From NCBI GenBank assembly GCA_002483145.1, contig DLHJ01000016.1, forward strand, positions 545,360-609,359: a DNA stretch of 64,000 nucleotides, in the 5' to 3' direction. The notes under the pieces were generated by a model, which saw nothing but the letters and a program-made list of their open reading frames with translations, did no database searches and was not told the origin of the DNA. This document shows positions 35,930 to 43,860 of the stretch, piece by piece. Within the stretch, counting starts at the first letter, position 1. Each line of letters opens with the position of its first letter. A program made the translations under genes and the position numbers. The stretch comes from Cellvibrio sp. UBA7671. Lineage in GTDB: Bacteria; Pseudomonadota; Gammaproteobacteria; Pseudomonadales; Cellvibrionaceae.

Positions 35930-37774
35930 TTACAGATTGGTGCAAGTGTTGCCTTGCAGGGCATCGGCAAAACCGCGCAGTGCAGGTTTGTCATTGTAGT
36001 TATTATCGAATAACAAGGGCCATGCAATGGCCTCACCGTTGTATTGTGAGGTTGCGGTTGTTAACCAGGTGCTTGCATCGGTTGTGCCCCACACGGTGAT
36101 ACCACCACGCAAATTGGCGGGCACTGTGTCCAAGTAGGCTTTTACAATTTCGCAATAACGTTTTTTCTGAGTAAGCGCAACGTCCTGGGTAAAGGTACTG
36201 ATTTTACTGCCCGGCCAGCCACCGCTGTAAGGATTGTTAACGGCAACATCCAATTCAGTAATTTTTACCTTGAGGCCTTTATCAACCACTTTTTTCATCG
36301 CGGCGCTGATGCTGGCAATGCTCGGGTAATCCATAAACACATGCATCTGGAAGCCCACGCCATCAATTGGAATACTGCGCGCCTGGAAGTCGGTCAGCAT
36401 TTCTACCAGCTTGGTGGTTTTGGCATTGTTTTGGTCGATGTTGTAGTCGTTGTAGTAGAGCGTTACGTTGGGGTTAGCAGCGCGCGCTGCTTGAAACGCT
36501 TTTTCGATATAGACGGCACTATTGCCACTCTTGGTATAAAACGCCGAGTCAGTGCGGAAGTTGGATGGGCTGTTGTCATTGAGTGCTTCGTTCACTACAT
36601 CCCAACTCACTACACCGCCTTTAGCTTCATAGTGATCAACGATGGTAGTGACATGGGTCTCTACGGCAGTGATGAAATCGGCAGCAGAACCGCTCCAGTT
36701 TTTCATAAAGCCGGGCACTTGGTAATCCGAATGCCACAGCAAGGCATGGCCGTGGATATTGATATTTTTACTCACAGCATAATCGACAAATGCATCAGCA
36801 TTGGTGAATGAAAAATTACCTTGTGTTGGTTGCAGGTAACTCATTTTCATAATGTTGCCAGCAGTCATCTGGTCAAAATGTTTTTCCACCACAGTTTTTT
36901 CAGACGCATTCGTCAAAATGTTGTAGGTAGGTGAATCCGTATTAGACACTGCTGCGCCTATTGGAAAAGTTGCCAATTCGCGCAAACTGTTTACATTCGC
37001 TGAGTAAACGCTGGTCGCGCTGGATGAAGCAACACTGGAACTACTACTTGCACTTTGTTTGAGTGTGACAGTGACGCTTTTGATGGTAACGACACCTGTC
37101 GTTGAAGTTTTGGCTTGTACGCCGATTTGCACATCACTTGCGGTTTGGTCGAATTTTTTGTCGGCTTCTGCAACGGTACAGGTAATCGTGACATCGGTGC
37201 CGGCAGTGAACAATTCGTTACCTGCCCAACAATTCCACTCACCCGCCCAGCTTCCGCCTTTTATTTGTGCGAAAGGTTGCAGGTTGGCGCCGCTGGCTTT
37301 GAATTCGCTACTCACATTAACCACCATAGTGATGATGGCATCTTCCAGCTGGATTGGTGCGGGGATGTCGGTCACTGCACCTATGTCGTCACCACTTGCA
37401 TTAAAGCTGACACCATCGCTGTTGTAGGTAATACCGGTATTGCCGTTACCGTTGCCACGCCAACCGCTGGTCATGCCTAACGTAATAACGGTGTTTGCGG
37501 CTGAGCTGGAACTGCTGGCAGCGATAGATGATACCGGGGTAGACGAAGGCGTAATCGAGGAGGCAGCGACGGAGCTTGGCGCTACAGATGATGCAGGCGT
37601 GGACGATGCTGGTGTTGATGATACAGCGACAGAGGATGCCGCAACTGAGCCAGGTGCCATTGACGATGCAGGTGTCGATGACGCAGGTGTTGATTTGCCG
37701 CCTCCGCCTCCGCCGCATGCAGTAAGCCCGATAGCAATTAGCGACAGATAAACGGCGCGTTGAAAATGTCTCAT
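35930..37774 (-). CDS. xyn10C: Lipid-anchored CBM15-GH10 endo-beta-1,4-xylanase (Xyn10C type)
   Basis: The protein has 614 residues. The lipobox LTAC puts the lipid on Cys20, followed by six glycines and a long Ser/Ala/Pro/Thr linker (about 28-92). A CBM15 xylan-binding module spans about 95-240 (ITLGMTSGWRGNGNGN, IKGGSWAGEWNCWAGNELF), with a second Ser-rich linker to about 257. The GH10 catalytic domain has acid/base Glu396 (WDVVNEALND) and nucleophile Glu507 (KITELDVAV). The order CBM15-GH10 on a lipoprotein is that of Cellvibrio xylanase 10C, which holds the enzyme on the outer membrane to cut soluble xylan close to the cell. It is transcribed alone, with its own terminator. Confidence 0.93.
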   Translation of the reverse strand: MRHFQRAVYLSLIAIGLTACGGGGGGKSTPASSTPASSMAPGSVAASSVAVSSTPASSTPASSVAPSSVAASSITPSSTPVSSIAASSSSSAANTVITLGMTSGWRGNGNGNTGITYNSDGVSFNASGDDIGAVTDIPAPIQLEDAIITMVVNVSSEFKASGANLQPFAQIKGGSWAGEWNCWAGNELFTAGTDVTITCTVAEADKKFDQTASDVQIGVQAKTSTTGVVTIKSVTVTLKQSASSSSSVASSSATSVYSANVNSLRELATFPIGAAVSNTDSPTYNILTNASEKTVVEKHFDQMTAGNIMKMSYLQPTQGNFSFTNADAFVDYAVSKNINIHGHALLWHSDYQVPGFMKNWSGSAADFITAVETHVTTIVDHYEAKGGVVSWDVVNEALNDNSPSNFRTDSAFYTKSGNSAVYIEKAFQAARAANPNVTLYYNDYNIDQNNAKTTKLVEMLTDFQARSIPIDGVGFQMHVFMDYPSIASISAAMKKVVDKGLKVKITELDVAVNNPYSGGWPGSKISTFTQDVALTQKKRYCEIVKAYLDTVPANLRGGITVWGTTDASTWLTTATSQYNGEAIAWPLLFDNNYNDKPALRGFADALQGNTCTNL

Positions 37775-37883
37775 GGTGTGGTCTCATCATTATGGTTTAT
37801 TGTTGTAGTCAATTACACCATAAGATGAAGGGGTTGTACACCAATGCCCGCATTTAGAAATGTAAACGGCTTGCCGCTAAACA

Positions 37884-37915
37884 AAAAAGCGAATCACTAT
37901 GGATTCGCCTTTTTG
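37884..37915. terminator. Hairpin terminator after the sugar transporter gene
   Basis: GCGAATC and GATTCGC arms are bordered by A on one side and T on the other, so it can work on both strands. On the minus strand it follows the transporter stop at 37951. Confidence 0.75.
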
Positions 37916-37950
37916 TTTTAGCCGATAAAGCTACTTGCTTTGCTGGGTGC

Positions 37951-39366
37951 TCACCCCTCCATTTGCTCCAATTCCTTGCCCTTGGTTTCTTTGATGTACC
38001 ACATAACAAAGAACACGGAGAAGAGTGAGAAGAAGGTGTAGATGCTGTAAGCGCCCGCTAAACCAATCGCCGAGGCAAGCAGCATCGGGAAGGTCCAAGT
38101 AATCAGGAAATTCGCGCCCCACTGCGCCAAACCGGCAATCGCCAGCGCCGAGCCGCGCATTTGGTTGGGGAACATCTCGCCCAGCATGATCCACACGACG
38201 GGGCCCCACGACATATTGAAGAACACCACGTAAACGTTGGCGGCGATCAGCGCCAGTAAGCCATCGCTGGAAGACAGTTGCAGTTTGCCAGCTTCATCAA
38301 CAGGGGCATTGGCAAATGCGTAGGCTACCAGCGCCAGAGTGATGGTCATGCCCACTGAGCCGAACCACAGCAGGGGCTTGCGGCCGATTTTATCGACCAG
38401 GAAAAAGGTGATAAAGCAGGCGCCAATACTGACTGCACCTGAAATAACGTTGGTGAAGAGTGCATCGCTTTCCGAAAAGCCAGCAGCTTGCCAGAGAACC
38501 GAGCCGTAGTAGAACACTACGTTAATGCCGACAAATTGTTGTAGCACTGCCAAACCAAAACCGACCCAGACAATCGGGCGGATTTTGCGCGTAGTTTTGT
38601 CGAGCAGGTCAGCAAAGCTGGGTTTGTGGTCGTGCGCCAAGGTGCCGTAAATCTCGCTCACTTTTGCATCGGCGCCTTTTTCACCATAAAGCTTTGCCAA
38701 TACCACTCTGGCCTTGTCATTTTTACCATTTGCCACCAGAAAGCGTGGGCTTTCGGGGATTAGGAAGAGTGCGAGGAAAAACACGCCAGCAGGAATTAAT
38801 TCCATCCAGAACATCCAGCGCCAAGTCTCATAGCCCCACCACAGAATTGCGGTAGAACCACCAGCAGTTTCAGCCAGTTGGTAGTTGCTGAGGAAGGAGA
38901 AAAACAGGCCGCTGATAATGGCGATCTGCTGGATGGAGCTGAGTTTACCGCGGTATTTAGCTGGCGCCACTTCGCTAATGTAAGCGGGACAAATAATACT
39001 AGCTGCTCCCACTGCCAAACCGCCAATTACACGGTAGATAATAAATTCGACCGAGCCGGTCGCAATGCCTGAGCCCCACGCGGAAATAATAAAGAGGATG
39101 GAGGACACCATTAGTACCCACCAGCGGCCGTATTTGTCAGCCCATTGGCCAGCAAAGAAGGCGCCGACAGCACAGCCGAGCAACATGGATGACACGCTGA
39201 AACCTGTGCCCATGGAGTCTGAGTTGAAGGCTTTTTGTAGTCCATCGACAGTGCCGTTAATTACGCCGCTGTCATAACCGAAGAGGAAGCCACCGATAGT
39301 GGCGATCAAACTAATCAAAATGACAAACGACATGTTTGCCTGGGTTGTGCTTGAGGTCTCGTTCAT
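37951..39366 (-). CDS. MFS sugar porter, probable D-xylose:H+ symporter
   Basis: This 471-residue inner-membrane protein has 12 predicted membrane segments. Sugar-porter signatures are present: GFLFGYDSGVINGTVDGL in segment 1, GQWADKYGRWW between 2 and 3, RVIGGLAVGAASIICPAYISEVAPAKYRG after 4, PESPRFLVANGK before the central loop, QQFVGINVVFYYG in segment 7 and a PETKG-like KETKGKEL at the end. It resembles XylE and related glucose/xylose/arabinose symporters. The location between the xylanase gene and the xylA/xylB genes points to xylose, an inference. It is monocistronic, with a terminator behind it; the regulator gene lies upstream on the same strand. Confidence 0.85.
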   Translation of the reverse strand: MNETSSTTQANMSFVILISLIATIGGFLFGYDSGVINGTVDGLQKAFNSDSMGTGFSVSSMLLGCAVGAFFAGQWADKYGRWWVLMVSSILFIISAWGSGIATGSVEFIIYRVIGGLAVGAASIICPAYISEVAPAKYRGKLSSIQQIAIISGLFFSFLSNYQLAETAGGSTAILWWGYETWRWMFWMELIPAGVFFLALFLIPESPRFLVANGKNDKARVVLAKLYGEKGADAKVSEIYGTLAHDHKPSFADLLDKTTRKIRPIVWVGFGLAVLQQFVGINVVFYYGSVLWQAAGFSESDALFTNVISGAVSIGACFITFFLVDKIGRKPLLWFGSVGMTITLALVAYAFANAPVDEAGKLQLSSSDGLLALIAANVYVVFFNMSWGPVVWIMLGEMFPNQMRGSALAIAGLAQWGANFLITWTFPMLLASAIGLAGAYSIYTFFSLFSVFFVMWYIKETKGKELEQMEG

Positions 39367-39508
39367 GGTGATACCTATTATTGAAATTATCTTTATGCGC
39401 TAGCCTTGCGGCCAGCTTTGTTATTGCCGCTGGTTCGACGGCGCGACCATATCACAGTTGCCGGGTTGCGGGCAGTTGTAGAAAGGTGCTGGAGGTCTTG
39501 GAACAAGC

Positions 39509-39537
39509 AAAACGCCGGTCTCGTGAACCGGCGTTTC
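39509..39537 (-). terminator. Terminator after the NrtR-type regulator gene
   Basis: AAACGCCGGT and ACCGGCGTTT form a ten-base stem with a seven-base loop, followed on the minus strand by TTTTGCTTG. It isolates the regulator from the transporter gene. Confidence 0.8.
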
Positions 39538-39615
39538 AGGGTGGAGAGAATACTAAAGCAATATGGTTCTATTGACTATATGGCATCTCGTAAACTGCCA
39601 GTTAAATCTATTTCC

Positions 39616-40353
39616 TTAAATCTCGAAGGCAAAACCCGATTCGCTCAAATGCTTATAGGCTTCCGCATCAAAACGATACAGGCTGGCGGCGCGATGCGGC
39701 ACTCCCTGCTGTTTTTCATTGCAGGGGCTGAGCAGATTCATCTTCATGATTTTGCGGCGAAAGTTGGGCTTATCCAGCGTGGTATTGAGGATTGCCTCGT
39801 ACAGCGCTTGCAACTGCAGCAGGGTGAATTTCTCCGGCAATAAATTAAAACCAATCGGTTGATGGCAGACCTGATGACGTAACACCTTCAGGCCGTGCTC
39901 GATAATTTCGGCGTGGTCGTACACCAATTCCGGCAGTTTATTCACGCTTTGCCAACTCACATCGGCCGCGCTTTGGCCAGCCACCAGCGAAAACTTATCC
40001 GCGCTTACCAGCGCGTAATAGGCGATGGTCACCACGCGCTCACTCGGAAAGCGATCGACGCGCCCAAACGTTTTGAGCTGCTCCAGATACAGGTCGCGCA
40101 CACCGGTCAATTCCTCCAGCAGGCGATAGGCGGCATCGCGCAGGTTTTCGTCGTAGCGAATCCAACCCCCGGGCAGCGCCCATTTGCCCTGATGCAGCGG
40201 GTCAGTTTGTTTGACCAACAGGATTTTAAGGTCGTCGTCGTCCAACCCAAAAACAAGGTTGTCGATAGAAAGTGCTTTGATGACATTCTCCGCTAGGCTT
40301 AATGCATTGGGAGAGTGTTGGCTGCCGGGAATATGGGTGTTGGGCACGTGCAA
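39616..40353 (-). CDS. NrtR-family Nudix/winged-helix transcriptional regulator
   Basis: This 245-residue protein has a Nudix domain (about residues 28-160) and a C-terminal winged helix (about 165-235; FTLLQLQALYEAILNTTLDKPNFRRKIM) as in the NrtR/AraR group. The Nudix box is recognisable (GGWIRYDEN ... YRLLEELTG) but lacks two catalytic acids: RE is RL and the following EE is EL. Hydrolysis is therefore unlikely, and the domain should serve as a ligand sensor. Relatives respond to ADP-ribose or to pentoses such as arabinose. Divergent orientation to xylB and a palindrome over the xylB promoter suggest control of xylose genes, an inference. The C terminus carries a typical tail (MKMNLLSP). 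Confidence 0.85.
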   Translation of the reverse strand: MHVPNTHIPGSQHSPNALSLAENVIKALSIDNLVFGLDDDDLKILLVKQTDPLHQGKWALPGGWIRYDENLRDAAYRLLEELTGVRDLYLEQLKTFGRVDRFPSERVVTIAYYALVSADKFSLVAGQSAADVSWQSVNKLPELVYDHAEIIEHGLKVLRHQVCHQPIGFNLLPEKFTLLQLQALYEAILNTTLDKPNFRRKIMKMNLLSPCNEKQQGVPHRAASLYRFDAEAYKHLSESGFAFEI

Positions 40354-40602
40354 TGTCCTCAGAGCTTGCGCTGGAGTGATTGTTTCTGTTGGTTGATAGA
40401 GCGTTAACCGATAGGCTCATTTAATCGGCATTGTATAAGCCCGTCAAACAATGGTCGAGAGGGGGCATGCGAGCGCCTTTTTGAAGTGCGCTGCCTGCCA
40501 GTTGCCTTTGCACTATAGCGGTTGGGTGATGATTTGCCCGTCATCTGCTGCCAGCTTCTGGTGCCAGTGTGACTTTCGCCCTAAAAATTTACACTCTTTT
40601 AT
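40354..40602. other. Divergent intergenic region, regulator-proximal part
   Basis: The gap between the regulator and xylB is 395 bases. Apart from the promoter and palindrome annotated separately (40603-40632), no gene, riboswitch or strong hairpin is visible. This part should hold the regulator promoter, but no clear -35/-10 pair stands out. Confidence 0.4.
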
Positions 40603-40632
40603 CTTGTTGTCAGATGGACAATAAGCTATGCT
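40603..40632 (+). promoter_or_regulatory. Predicted xylB promoter with overlapping palindromic operator
   Basis: The -35 box TTGTTG (40604-40609) and the -10 box TATGCT (40627-40632) are separated by exactly 17 bases. An inverted repeat CTTGTTGTC-AGATG-GACAATAAG (40603-40625; 8 of 9 positions symmetrical) covers the -35 box and spacer, the classical site for a repressor. The obvious candidate to bind it is the divergent NrtR-type regulator. The distance to the xylB start leaves an untranslated leader of about 110 bases. Confidence 0.6.
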
Positions 40633-40748
40633 ATCAGCATGTTCTGTAGTGGTGCATACTTTTTAAACATAAAAATGTGCCAGACCCTATAAGCCCTGGG
40701 CCGGCGCATGTAACCGGATGCATTTATTCTTTGGATTAGCGAGCTTCT

Positions 40749-42233
40749 ATGTTGTTTCTTGGTATTGATGTCGGTAGTTCTTCAGTCAAGTTATCGGTGT
40801 TGGATGGCCACACGGGTAAGAGTCTGGGCGCGCTGTCTTATCCTGATTCTGAATTATCTATTGATAGCCCTGCGGTGGGTTTTGCCGAGCAGCACCCTGA
40901 TACTTGGTGGGATTGTGTGCGTCAGGGTTTTGCGCGTTTGGTTGCGCGTGGCAGTTTTAATCCGCAGCAAATCGACGCAATTGGTATTTCCTATCAAATG
41001 CACGGTTTGGTGGTGGTCGATAAAGACCAAAAGGTATTGCGCCCTTCGATTATTTGGTGCGACAGCCGCGCTGTGCCATTGGGTAATGCCGCTTTAGCAG
41101 AATTGGGTACCGATTATTGTTTTGGTCACCTGCTGAATTCGCCCGGTAATTTCACTGCGGCGAAATTGCGCTGGGTGCAACAAAACCAACCGGACATTTT
41201 TTCGCGCATCCACAAAATTATGTTGCCTGGTGATTTTATTGCGATGAAATTGTCCGGCGTAATTAACACCACCGCGTCCGGATTGTCAGAAGGTACGCTG
41301 TGGGATTTCAAAGAAAATCGTGTCGCTACCGAATTATTGGCGCACTGGGGAATTGATAGTAGTTTGATTCCCGATATCGTTCCAAGTTTTGGTGTGCAAT
41401 CACATGTAAGTGCAGGCATTGCGGCTGAGTTAGGTTTGCGCGACGGTGTAAAAATTTGTTACCGCGCTGGCGATCAGCCTAACAATGCATTTAGTTTGAA
41501 TGTGTTGGAGCCGGGCGAAGTGGCGGCAACAGCAGGTACATCGGGCGTGATTTACGGTGTGACTGATCAACCCGCTGCGGATGTGGAATCGCGTGTAAAT
41601 ACTTTCTTGCATGTCACCAGCACTGAAGAAAAAAAGCGCAATGGTGTTTTAGTCTGCGTGAACGGCTGTGGTCGTTTGTACTCCTGGCTGCGCCAAACAT
41701 TGGGTGAGGCGGGAGCAACTCCGTCCTATCCACAGTTGAATGCGCTGGCGCAAGCTATGCCAGTGGGCAGCGAAGGTTTATTGTTCCACCCGTTTGGCAA
41801 TGGTGCTGAACGTATTTTCCAAAATAAAAATTTGGGTGCGCAGTTGCGCAATCTTGATTTTAATCGTCACGGCTTAGGCCATATGGTGCGCGCCGCGCAA
41901 GAAGGTATAGTGTTTTCGCTCTACCAGGGTTTTGATGTTTTGAAATCCTTGGGTGGCAGTTGCGAAGTGGTGCGTGCCGGTAAAGGGAATATGTTTTTAA
42001 GCGAAGTGTTCGCACAAACCTTCGCCAATACCACGCAAGCGGCAGTAGAAATGTTTGAAACCGACGGCGCCGAAGGTGCAGCGCGCGCGGCGGCGTTGGG
42101 CAGTGGTTATTACGCGTCGGCAACAGAAGCCTTTACCGGTTTGACCCGCTTGAGTGTGGTTGAGCCTCAGGCGGCGTTGTTTGCGCAGTATCAGGATGCT
42201 TATCAAACCTGGGTTGCACTTTTGCCCCGTTAA
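40749..42233 (+). CDS. xylB: Xylulokinase
   Basis: This 494-residue cytoplasmic FGGY kinase phosphorylates D-xylulose with ATP to xylulose 5-phosphate for the pentose phosphate pathway. The N-terminal phosphate loop FLGIDVGSSSVKLSV, the substrate region ISYQMHGLVVVD with IIWCDSRAV, LPGDFIAMKLSG, the AGDQPNNAFSLNVL acid, and GTSGVIYGVT are XylB signatures. Length agrees with the family. It lies 72 bases ahead of xylA and behind the palindromic promoter, and the two genes surely form one transcript. Confidence 0.97.
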   Translation: MLFLGIDVGSSSVKLSVLDGHTGKSLGALSYPDSELSIDSPAVGFAEQHPDTWWDCVRQGFARLVARGSFNPQQIDAIGISYQMHGLVVVDKDQKVLRPSIIWCDSRAVPLGNAALAELGTDYCFGHLLNSPGNFTAAKLRWVQQNQPDIFSRIHKIMLPGDFIAMKLSGVINTTASGLSEGTLWDFKENRVATELLAHWGIDSSLIPDIVPSFGVQSHVSAGIAAELGLRDGVKICYRAGDQPNNAFSLNVLEPGEVAATAGTSGVIYGVTDQPAADVESRVNTFLHVTSTEEKKRNGVLVCVNGCGRLYSWLRQTLGEAGATPSYPQLNALAQAMPVGSEGLLFHPFGNGAERIFQNKNLGAQLRNLDFNRHGLGHMVRAAQEGIVFSLYQGFDVLKSLGGSCEVVRAGKGNMFLSEVFAQTFANTTQAAVEMFETDGAEGAARAAALGSGYYASATEAFTGLTRLSVVEPQAALFAQYQDAYQTWVALLPR

Positions 42234-42305
42234 GGCAAAACAATTCGCGTTGCGATAAACAGTTTTTTTGAATAGCGTTTTAGTGAAAATCCCAAGGTGA
42301 AAATT

Positions 42306-43637
42306 ATGAGTATTGTTATTGGTAGCAAAGAATACTTTCCCGGCGTAGGCAAAATTGGCTACGAAGGTCCTGATTCAGATAATCCATTAGCATTTAAATA
42401 CTACGATGAAAATCGTGTTGTTGCTGGCAAAACCATGAAAGAGCATTTCAAGTTTGCCACCTGCTATTGGCACTCTTTCTGCGGCGCTGGTCACGATCCT
42501 TTTGGTCCAGGCACCAAAGTATTCCCTTGGTCATCTACTGCTGATGCAGTCGCGCGCGCCCACGAAAAAATGGATGCAGCGTTTGAGTTCATTACCAAAC
42601 TCGGCACACCTTACTACTGCTTCCACGATATCGATCTGATCGATGAAGGTGCGACTCGCGCTGAAACATCCAAGCGGTTGCAAACCATCGTTGAATACGC
42701 GAAACAGAAGCAAGCGGCTTCTGGTGTGAAATTGTTGTGGGGGACTGCAAACCTGTTCTCTAACCCACGTTACATGAACGGCGCTTCTACCAATCCTGAT
42801 TTCAATGTAGTGGCTTACGCCGGTGCGCAATTGAAAGACGCAATCGACGCAACTATCGCTTTGAACGGCGAGAACTATGTGTTCTGGGGCGGTCGTGAAG
42901 GTTACATGAGCTTGCTCAATACCGATATGAAACGCGAACAAGAGCATATGGCGCGCTTCCTGACTATGGCTCGCGATTACGCACGTGCACAAGGTTTTAA
43001 AGGTTATTTCTTCATTGAGCCAAAACCAATGGAGCCTTCAAAGCACCAATACGATTTCGATGCTGAAACTGTAATTGGCTTCTTGCGTCATCACGGTTTG
43101 GATAAAGATTTTAAATTGAATCTGGAAACCAACCACGCAACCTTGGCTGGTCACACCATGTGCCACGATATGCAAGCAGCAGCAAACGCCGGCATGTTAG
43201 GCTCACTGGATGCTAACCGTGGCGATTACCAAAACGCATGGGACACCGACCAGTTCCCGTACAACATCAACGAAACTGTTGAGATGATGTTGGTGTTGTT
43301 GCGCAGTGGTGGTTTGCAGGGTGGCGGTGTGAACTTCGATGCAAAAGCGCGTCGCAATTCACCTGACTTTATCGATTTGTTCTACGGTCATATCGGCGGC
43401 ATGGATACCTTTGCCCGTTCATTGTTGATCGCTGACAGTCTGTTGCAAAAATCACCGCTGGAAGGTATGCGCAAAGAGCGTTACTCATCATTCGATTCAG
43501 GTAACGGCGCTGCGTACGAGCAAGGCAAATTGACTCTGCAACAATTGGCTGATTTAGGTAACAAGGGTGGCGAAATCACTCTGCAAAGCGGTCGTCAAGA
43601 ACTCTACGAAAATGTAATTAACCGTTATATCCGTTAA
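42306..43637 (+). CDS. xylA: Xylose isomerase
   Basis: This 443-residue class II xylose isomerase interconverts D-xylose and D-xylulose using two divalent metal ions. Characteristic stretches are [17 protein letters not shown] with [18 protein letters not shown] (catalytic His-Asp), [34 protein letters not shown] (metal ligands), [13 protein letters not shown] and [10 protein letters not shown]. The ATG at 42306 is chosen because AAGG lies eight bases ahead; a GTG three codons earlier overlaps that ribosome site. It is the second gene of the xylBA operon, ended by a terminator. Confidence 0.98.
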   Translation: MSIVIGSKEYFPGVGKIGYEGPDSDNPLAFKYYDENRVVAGKTMKEHFKFATCYWHSFCGAGHDPFGPGTKVFPWSSTADAVARAHEKMDAAFEFITKLGTPYYCFHDIDLIDEGATRAETSKRLQTIVEYAKQKQAASGVKLLWGTANLFSNPRYMNGASTNPDFNVVAYAGAQLKDAIDATIALNGENYVFWGGREGYMSLLNTDMKREQEHMARFLTMARDYARAQGFKGYFFIEPKPMEPSKHQYDFDAETVIGFLRHHGLDKDFKLNLETNHATLAGHTMCHDMQAAANAGMLGSLDANRGDYQNAWDTDQFPYNINETVEMMLVLLRSGGLQGGGVNFDAKARRNSPDFIDLFYGHIGGMDTFARSLLIADSLLQKSPLEGMRKERYSSFDSGNGAAYEQGKLTLQQLADLGNKGGEITLQSGRQELYENVINRYIR

Positions 43638-43678
43638 TTCTCTTATTTGAATTAACCAATTTTTTCTAGCAAAGCCTT

Positions 43679-43730
43679 AGCCGCCAATCATCAAATCGTT
43701 TATGACGAGATGCTTGGCGGCTTTTTTATT
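43679..43730 (+). terminator. Terminator of the xylBA operon
   Basis: AGCCGCCAA (43679-43687) and TTGGCGGCT (43714-43722) form a nine-base stem followed by TTTTTT, 41 bases past xylA. Confidence 0.85.
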
Positions 43731-43860
43731 TCCGCTCTATCTCTCACAAAAAAAATGTAAAACCTCTGCCGAACCTTTTTCAATCGGCTAGAGTGATCTG
43801 TACGGAAAACAATCTTCTAAGTTTCATAATAAAAACCAATCCACTAAGGGGTAAAACACA

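Noticed and set aside
37795..37832. Similarity of the GH10 upstream sequence (TTGTTGTA ... CATAAG) to the xylB palindrome
   Set aside because: Half-sites are three bases further apart and the inner symmetry is lost; too weak to call a second operator.
40759..41097. Plus-strand 112-codon frame inside xylB
   Set aside because: A shifted-frame shadow of xylB with no family features.
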